61,503 nt of DNA from Candidatus Thorarchaeota archaeon (GTDB lineage: Archaea; Asgardarchaeota; Thorarchaeia; Thorarchaeales; Thorarchaeaceae): positions 1,459,646 through 1,521,148 of the forward strand of contig CP070761.1 of NCBI GenBank assembly GCA_020348985.1, in the 5' to 3' direction. How positions within the stretch are numbered: the stretch's first letter is position 1; the number at the start of each line of letters is the position of its first letter. The translations under genes were made by a program, and so were the position numbers. Below the pieces are notes generated by a model. That model was not told the origin of the DNA. It did not search any database and was given only the letters and a program-made list of their open reading frames with translations. Positions 57,128 through 61,503 of the stretch are shown in pieces.

Positions 57128-58222
57128 ATGACTGGAAGGGACTCTGCAACCCAAGGTTCAAGGCCTCAAACGGATGAGTCCCCTATTGAAGAGAAGAATG
57201 ATTCAAGCAAGGTTGAATCAGACACTCCCGAAATACAGATACGTTCTTCACTCATTGAACTTCTTGACAACGATGAGCTAAAGACGCGAATGAAAAGCAT
57301 CGATAATGCAATTATGAGCTGCCTCATGGAAGAAGAAGGTAAACCGGCACAGCTCTATGAGACTGCAGCATACCTGATACGTGCCGGAGGAAAGCGATTG
57401 CGGTCATTGCTTGTAGTATTAAGCTGTGAGGCTGTAGAAGGGAAGATAGAGGATGCACTGCCATTCGCCATTGCGACAGAATTCGTTCAGACTGCAAGCC
57501 TCATCCACGATGACATTATCGATGATGATGCAGTTCGACGAGGAGTTGAAAGCGTTCACAGGCGCTTTGGACTTAGGTTCGCAATCCTTGCTGGAGACTT
57601 GTTGGTAGCCCAAGCACTCAAGCTTGTTGGTGGAAACGCCACTCCGGACTTGATGGTTCACATAGCCAACGGCGGTATCAGAATGTGCGAGGGACAAGCG
57701 GCAGACATTCTCATGACCGTTGATGACGGAGATACACTCAGTGAAGAAGACTACCTCCATATGATTGAAAGGAAGACTGTCTCGTTCATGAGAGAAGCTG
57801 CAAGAATGGGAGCGGCTGTTGGAGAAGCTTCAGACGAGAAGCGAGATGCTCTCATTCGATACGCAGAGAATCTCGGCTATGGGTTCCAGATAAGAGACGA
57901 CATTCTTGACATTCTAGGTACGCAGAGAACAACTGGCAAATCGGTTCAAACAGACATTAAACTGAAGAGATACAACTTCCCACTTGTTCATGCGCTCAAG
58001 ACCTGTTCAAATCTGGAACGTGAATTGTGCCTTCGCGGGATTGCAGATGGAGACTTTGATCGCACACTAAAAATGATCGAAGACACCGGCGCAGTCGGAT
58101 ACGCCATCGATATTGCCCAACACTACATAGAGAAGGCGAAAGCCGCATTAATTGGTCATGACTTCAAAAACCAAAATCTGCTTCAGGCCCTTGCTGATTT
58201 CGTTCTATCTCGAATTCACTGA
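57128..58222 (+). CDS. Polyprenyl diphosphate synthase, probably long chain
   Basis: This 364-residue trans-prenyltransferase condenses isopentenyl diphosphate units. Motifs: GGKRLRSLL, first Asp-rich DDIIDDD (128-134) followed by RRG, GDLLVAQ, and second Asp-rich RDDILDI with KSVQTDIK. The residue five before the first Asp is Ala123 (ASLIHDD); long-chain synthases have a small residue there, while archaeal GGPP synthases have a bulky aromatic one. An acidic N-terminal extension of about 45 residues is unusual. ATG 57128 has GGAG at 57115; ATG 57086 is the alternative. The prenyltransferase gene lies divergently upstream. Confidence 0.85.
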   Translation: MTGRDSATQGSRPQTDESPIEEKNDSSKVESDTPEIQIRSSLIELLDNDELKTRMKSIDNAIMSCLMEEEGKPAQLYETAAYLIRAGGKRLRSLLVVLSCEAVEGKIEDALPFAIATEFVQTASLIHDDIIDDDAVRRGVESVHRRFGLRFAILAGDLLVAQALKLVGGNATPDLMVHIANGGIRMCEGQAADILMTVDDGDTLSEEDYLHMIERKTVSFMREAARMGAAVGEASDEKRDALIRYAENLGYGFQIRDDILDILGTQRTTGKSVQTDIKLKRYNFPLVHALKTCSNLERELCLRGIADGDFDRTLKMIEDTGAVGYAIDIAQHYIEKAKAALIGHDFKNQNLLQALADFVLSRIH

Positions 58223-58289
58223 GTTTTCCGCCTGTCCGTCAGACTAAAAAGAAGGACAGAGATGATTCGCAAAATCCTGTTGTGACGCG

Positions 58290-58970
58290 ATGCCATTGAA
58301 TGCTGTCGAAGTCAATGACCTGACAAGAAGATACGGATACCGAACTGCCCTAAGGAAGATATCGTTTAGTCTGGAAGAGGGCGGCATTCATGGACTCTTC
58401 GGGGCCAATGGAGCGGGCAAGACAACTCTGATGCGAATTCTCTCAACAATACTTCGGCCGCATAAGGGTGAGGTAAGAGTTCTAGGCCTAGATCCTGAAG
58501 AGGACACGCTCGAGCTTAGGGCACGCTTGGGTATCGTGGGAGATAAACCCCTTCTCTATGCAGAGCTCACAGGAAGGGAGAATCTTCGATTCTATGGCAG
58601 ACTATATGGAATGGAAAAAGAGTCAATAGAGAAGAGAATCGAAGATCTATCACAAAGATTCGATGTGTTCGAGTGGCTTGATGAGCCGACGAAGATCTTG
58701 TCGACTGGATTGAGAAAGAGATTCGATGTTGCCAGAAGCCTTATACATGACCCTGAGCTCTACTTGCTTGACGAGCCGTTTTCCGGATTGGACCAAGATT
58801 CTTCGGCGGTATTTCTTGAGTATCTAGACGACCACCGGAATGATCGAACTGTGCTGCTAACAACACACAATCTGGCTCTGGGAGCTAGGATTTGCGATGA
58901 CTACCTGACCTTGAAGAAGGGAGAAGTCACTGGCCAGGGCCCGATATCTGAATTCGAAGGGAAGTTGTGA
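58290..58970 (+). CDS. ccmA: Cytochrome c maturation ABC ATPase CcmA
   Basis: This 226-residue ABC ATPase has Walker A GANGAGKTT, signature LSTGLRKR, Walker B LYLLDEPF and the switch His in LLTTHN. With CcmB and CcmC it releases heme-loaded CcmE for cytochrome c assembly. Its ccm context, not the sequence alone, identifies it as CcmA. A TATA-like ACTAAAAAG lies at 58243-58251. It starts the ccm operon A-B-C-unknown-E, which fits the c-type cytochromes at 39935 and 48407. Confidence 0.88.
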   Translation: MPLNAVEVNDLTRRYGYRTALRKISFSLEEGGIHGLFGANGAGKTTLMRILSTILRPHKGEVRVLGLDPEEDTLELRARLGIVGDKPLLYAELTGRENLRFYGRLYGMEKESIEKRIEDLSQRFDVFEWLDEPTKILSTGLRKRFDVARSLIHDPELYLLDEPFSGLDQDSSAVFLEYLDDHRNDRTVLLTTHNLALGARICDDYLTLKKGEVTGQGPISEFEGKL

Positions 58971-58979
58971 GGTGAAGTA

Positions 58980-59654
58980 GTGTCGTCGGGTGCCAGAGCC
59001 GCAGCAGCAATAGCAAGGAAAGACATTGTCAGTCAAGCAAGGAAGCGGTTCGAAGTCTTCTCTATGTTCCTTTTTGCACTAATATCAGTGCTGGCATTCT
59101 CTTTTGCAGTGGCAGGTCAGGTTGAGGCAGACACTGCGAGCGCACTTGTGTGGGTCATAATCTTTCTCACCGGCATGTTTGGCTTTGCACCTGTTTTCAT
59201 TTCAGAGGCTGAAACCGGTACTCTCCGAGGACTTTCGGTAGCACCAGTCCCATCTTGGTCTGTTTACATCGGCAAGGTGGTCTACGGTTTTGTTATCATG
59301 GGAATAGTTGAAGTCTTCCTCATTCCCATATGCATGGCAATGCTGAACTTCTCTTTCACAGCAGACCCGACTTTCGTTCTCTTCACTTTCGCAATTGGGA
59401 CACTTGACCTCGCAGCTGTGGGTGCGATGGCCTCAGCTCTGACGATGCCGGCTGAATCAAAATCGACCGTCTATCCCCTCGTTTACTTCCCTACTGCGAC
59501 ATCAGCTTTGATTCTTCTTGTGGAGATAACGAGAATCCTTGTTTCAGGGCCAGGACTTATACCAGTTGCTCTCCTTCTGCAGTTTCTCGTTGCACATCTC
59601 TTGGCAATGACGAGCCTTTCAGGTGCTGTATTTCACTTCACACTGACGGGATGA
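58980..59654 (+). CDS. ccmB: Cytochrome c maturation membrane protein CcmB
   Basis: This 224-residue protein has six hydrophobic helices, an N-terminal amphipathic lead-in (AAAAIARKDIVSQARKRFEV), and the segment FISEAETGTLRGLSVAPVP with the family's ExxxGTLRGL-like motif. It is the permease partner of CcmA. The start is GTG 58980, with GGTGA just before it. A 65 bp gap follows before ccmC and contains a possible second TATA element (CTCTATATC near 59664). Confidence 0.85.
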   Translation: MSSGARAAAAIARKDIVSQARKRFEVFSMFLFALISVLAFSFAVAGQVEADTASALVWVIIFLTGMFGFAPVFISEAETGTLRGLSVAPVPSWSVYIGKVVYGFVIMGIVEVFLIPICMAMLNFSFTADPTFVLFTFAIGTLDLAAVGAMASALTMPAESKSTVYPLVYFPTATSALILLVEITRILVSGPGLIPVALLLQFLVAHLLAMTSLSGAVFHFTLTG

Positions 59655-59719
59655 ATGGACCCTCTATATCGTAATGTTCATATCGAACGTTGTTGGCGGA
59701 ACCAGCCTAGCAAGGACGT

Positions 59720-60394
59720 GTGCTCTTGAATATACTACGTATGGTTCTCTACTTGGTTACTGCAGTGATTACCTTTGTTTACGTCTGGATGACTTGGCTG
59801 TTTGCACCCCCCGAGGCAACTCTTGGAGAGCTCATCCGGATTCTCTTCCAACACACATCTCCAGCCCTTGTTGCATACTTGGCCTTTGGAACCACTCTTG
59901 TAGGCTCAGTTCTCTACATCTGGAAGCAAGACCTGAAATTCGATGTTATCGGGGCGGCTTCAATCAAGATTGGTCTTCTGTTTACTAAAATTACTCTGAT
60001 TAGCGGAATGATTTGGGCTAATGCATATTGGGGAGTTGCATGGAACTGGGATCCTCGGGAGACCACGACACTTGTTCTTTGGATAGCCTATGCATGTATT
60101 CTGGGCTATCGAGCGTCAGTGAATGACCGAGACGTGAGAGCTCAATTCGGTTCAATCTTCGGAATAATATCCTTCCCCGCGGTTTTTCTCAGCTACATTT
60201 CGATTCACATCTGGAACACTCTTCATCCAATAGTCATCACTCCCGGAGGGCTCAATATGGGTGTGGAGCATGGGATGACACTGATGATGAGTCTGATAGC
60301 AATAGGTTTGGTCTACGCTGTGTTGCTGGACCTCACGTACAGGATAGATTCAGCCTCAGAGCGATTGATGGAGATAAGAATGTCAAGGAGTTGA
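59720..60394 (+). CDS. ccmC: Heme-handling protein CcmC
   Basis: This 224-residue membrane protein has six helices and a tryptophan-rich WWD-type loop, ANAYWGVAWNWDPRETT, which presents heme at the outer face to CcmE. Histidines in FQHTSP and IHIWNTLHP flank the loop as the usual axial ligands. The start is GTG 59720 (or TTG 59726), with AAGGA before it. It lacks the extra domains of CcmF, which is not found in the window. Confidence 0.9.
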   Translation: MLLNILRMVLYLVTAVITFVYVWMTWLFAPPEATLGELIRILFQHTSPALVAYLAFGTTLVGSVLYIWKQDLKFDVIGAASIKIGLLFTKITLISGMIWANAYWGVAWNWDPRETTTLVLWIAYACILGYRASVNDRDVRAQFGSIFGIISFPAVFLSYISIHIWNTLHPIVITPGGLNMGVEHGMTLMMSLIAIGLVYAVLLDLTYRIDSASERLMEIRMSRS

Positions 60395-60398
60395 TTTG

Positions 60399-60752
60399 AT
60401 GCAGTTTGCTGAACTATTCTCGGTTGCAGGGCTTCTTTGGGGCGGCATCTTCGTCTTCCTCTTATGGCTCTTCTGGCGTGTGTTGAGCTTGGGCAGACTT
60501 TCGCAGAGATATGTTGATGCTCCTGATGACGGCCGAGCCAATCCGATCTTGCTCTTCATCGCGGTCATATTGGAAGCCAGTGGTTTTGGATTTGCGGCTA
60601 TTTCGTGGGCAACCCTTGACCTGTACTCACTCTTCATCATGGCTTGCCTTCTCCTCTCTGGAGTACTGGTATTCGTTCTTTGGCTCATGTTGTCAATGAC
60701 CAAGATTGAAAAGCCCTTGAATGCATATGACACAAGTTCGGGATCGGTGTAG
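60399..60752 (+). CDS. Small membrane protein of the ccm operon
   Basis: This 117-residue protein has three predicted helices (about 8-29, 49-70 and 75-97) with a basic loop LGRLSQRYV after the first. It occupies the ccmD position, but CcmD is normally about 60 residues with a single helix. I cannot assign it. ATG 60399 has AGGAG at 60386-60390. It is three bases after ccmC and six before ccmE, so it is likely a component of the same heme-delivery complex. Confidence 0.6.
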   Translation: MQFAELFSVAGLLWGGIFVFLLWLFWRVLSLGRLSQRYVDAPDDGRANPILLFIAVILEASGFGFAAISWATLDLYSLFIMACLLLSGVLVFVLWLMLSMTKIEKPLNAYDTSSGSV

Positions 60753-60757
60753 CTCGA

Positions 60758-61153
60758 ATGGCGAAAAAGAAGACCAAGGTTTTAGTAATCGCGGCGATTC
60801 TCCTAGTCACTGTTAGCTTTGTCGCATATGGCATGCTTACGCTATTTGTGGACCCGTACCTCGGTGTGGATTTGGTGGTTGAGAATCCGGAGAATTACAT
60901 GGGAAGGACCATTCAGGTTAAAGGAAAGCTTCAGGCTGGCTCCATTAACATTGGGGCTGAGAACACAACCCTGGTGATGTATGGCGACACGCACACAATC
61001 ACAGTCCTAGTAGAGGGACAGCTACCTAACTTGGTAGACGACCAGGATATGGTTGCTGTTGGTGTTTTGGAGGTCGGGAACATAATTCGGGCATCCCAGC
61101 TACTTGCTCAGTGTCCAAGCAAGTATGAGGCAACCACTACGACTACTCCCTAG
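60758..61153 (+). CDS. ccmE: Heme chaperone CcmE, CX3Y variant
   Basis: This 131-residue protein has an N-terminal membrane anchor (VLVIAAILLVTVSFVAYGML) and an OB-fold-like heme chaperone domain (GRTIQVKGKLQAGSI, VLVEGQLPNLVDDQDMVAVGVLE). Near the C-terminus, at the place of the usual heme-binding HxxxY, it reads CPSKY (Cys119, Tyr123). The CxxxY form of CcmE is known from archaea and some bacteria that lack CcmH. A Thr-rich tail ends the protein. It carries heme from CcmC to the cytochrome c ligase. Confidence 0.9.
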   Translation: MAKKKTKVLVIAAILLVTVSFVAYGMLTLFVDPYLGVDLVVENPENYMGRTIQVKGKLQAGSINIGAENTTLVMYGDTHTITVLVEGQLPNLVDDQDMVAVGVLEVGNIIRASQLLAQCPSKYEATTTTTP

Positions 61154-61188
61154 AGTTACAAAAGGGAATTGGGATGAGTGACAGACAG

Positions 61189-61503
61189 CTACTCTGGCTG
61201 CTTCCACTCATCTCCAAATCTAGACTTCCTGTCCCCAGGACGCTGCGCATCCTTCCATGAGACTGGTTTCTCCGCCAGAGTGACTGCTAGTTCTGCAACA
61301 CGTTGTCCCATTTGACGCGCAACGTCAAGACCCTCTGCGTCGGACCTAACATCTCCAACATTCATGGCATAGGCCATTGGCCAGGAGATGCCACCAGGTA
61401 CAATCATCTCTTTCACTAGCATGAAGAAAAGCATGTGAGAGATTGTCAAATCGAGCCCAGACCTACGTCCAACTGTCAGACTGCAGCCAACTTTCCCTTC
61501 CAA
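61189..61503 (-). CDS. NADPH-dependent FMN reductase/flavodoxin-like protein, 5' partial
   Basis: The gene begins beyond the right edge, so only the C-terminal 104 residues are visible. The segment GKVGCSLTVGRRSGLDLT then FFMLVKEMIVPGG matches the later half of the flavodoxin-like fold in NADPH-dependent FMN reductases and iron-sulfur flavoproteins. The remainder is helical (DVARQMGQRVAELAVTLAEK) with a charged tail. It converges on ccmE, 35 bp away. The cofactor-binding P-loop and any cysteine cluster are outside the window. Confidence 0.7.
   Translation of the reverse strand: MEGKVGCSLTVGRRSGLDLTISHMLFFMLVKEMIVPGGISWPMAYAMNVGDVRSDAEGLDVARQMGQRVAELAVTLAEKPVSWKDAQRPGDRKSRFGDEWKQPE

Noticed and set aside
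59674..59988. 104-codon plus-strand open frame overlapping ccmC
   Set aside because: Out of frame with the WWD-containing ccmC and without family features.

Overview
The window is archaeal: it holds a transcription factor B gene with zinc ribbon and cyclin repeats, TATA-like boxes upstream of many genes, an archaeal-type 2-phosphoglycerate kinase homologue and the variant cytochrome c maturation system found in archaea. A Ras/Rab-like small GTPase (21160-21735) resembles the GTPases abundant in Asgard archaea, so an Asgard lineage is my best guess. That placement is an inference from gene content only. I recognised no rRNA, tRNA, CRISPR array or insertion sequence.

Region 1 (1-21.8 kb) is mixed. 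It holds the end of a GH3 glycosidase, two unrecognised proteins, a TPR protein, cysS, and a LarA-type nickel racemase homologue divergent from a ferrous-iron operon (feoA, split feoB, a membrane protein, a FeoC-like regulator). The shared feo/larA spacer carries a palindrome beside its TATA box. Next come a membrane-anchored serine beta-lactamase-like protein, TFB behind a long AT-rich leader, a Nudix hydrolase, an oligopeptidase B-like protease, a CoA-disulfide-reductase-like flavoprotein, a zinc-ribbon membrane protein, a CheY-like receiver, an OB-fold protein, a CFI-box protein, a 2-phosphoglycerate kinase-like protein and the small GTPase.

Region 2 (21.8-36.5 kb, minus strand) encodes a complex I-like enzyme in the order A-J-K-C-D-H-I-M'-L-M-N. 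It has four antiporter-like subunits and no NuoE, F or G. NuoB is not a separate gene: it is the C-terminal domain of a 664-residue protein whose N-terminal two-thirds is a GlcD-type FAD oxidoreductase. This fusion (34553-36547) diverges from a GlcF-type CCG-domain iron-sulfur gene (36686-37912). NuoD has lost three of the four NiFe-hydrogenase cysteines and also lacks the usual quinone-site tyrosine. NuoK and NuoA lack canonical membrane glutamates.

Region 3 (36.7-55.9 kb, plus strand) holds four more GlcD/GlcF pairs. Between them lie membrane-anchored c-type cytochromes (CX4CH and CXXCH), small four-helix membrane proteins with paired histidines, split-barrel flavoprotein homologues and an amine-oxidase-type flavoprotein. 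Region 4 (55.9-61.2 kb) has a UbiA/MenA-like prenyltransferase, a probably long-chain polyprenyl diphosphate synthase, and ccmA-ccmB-ccmC-(unknown)-ccmE, with CcmE of the CX3Y type. The window ends in a partial flavodoxin-like gene.

Read together, regions 2-4 look like one respiratory system. I infer that several GlcDF-type dehydrogenases oxidise 2-hydroxyacid-like or other organic donors. One is covalently joined to the terminal iron-sulfur subunit of an ion-pumping complex I, where the NADH module would normally feed in. The others probably pass electrons to membrane b/c-type cytochromes and a prenylated quinone-like carrier. The modular architecture is seen in the sequence; substrates and electron flow are inferred.
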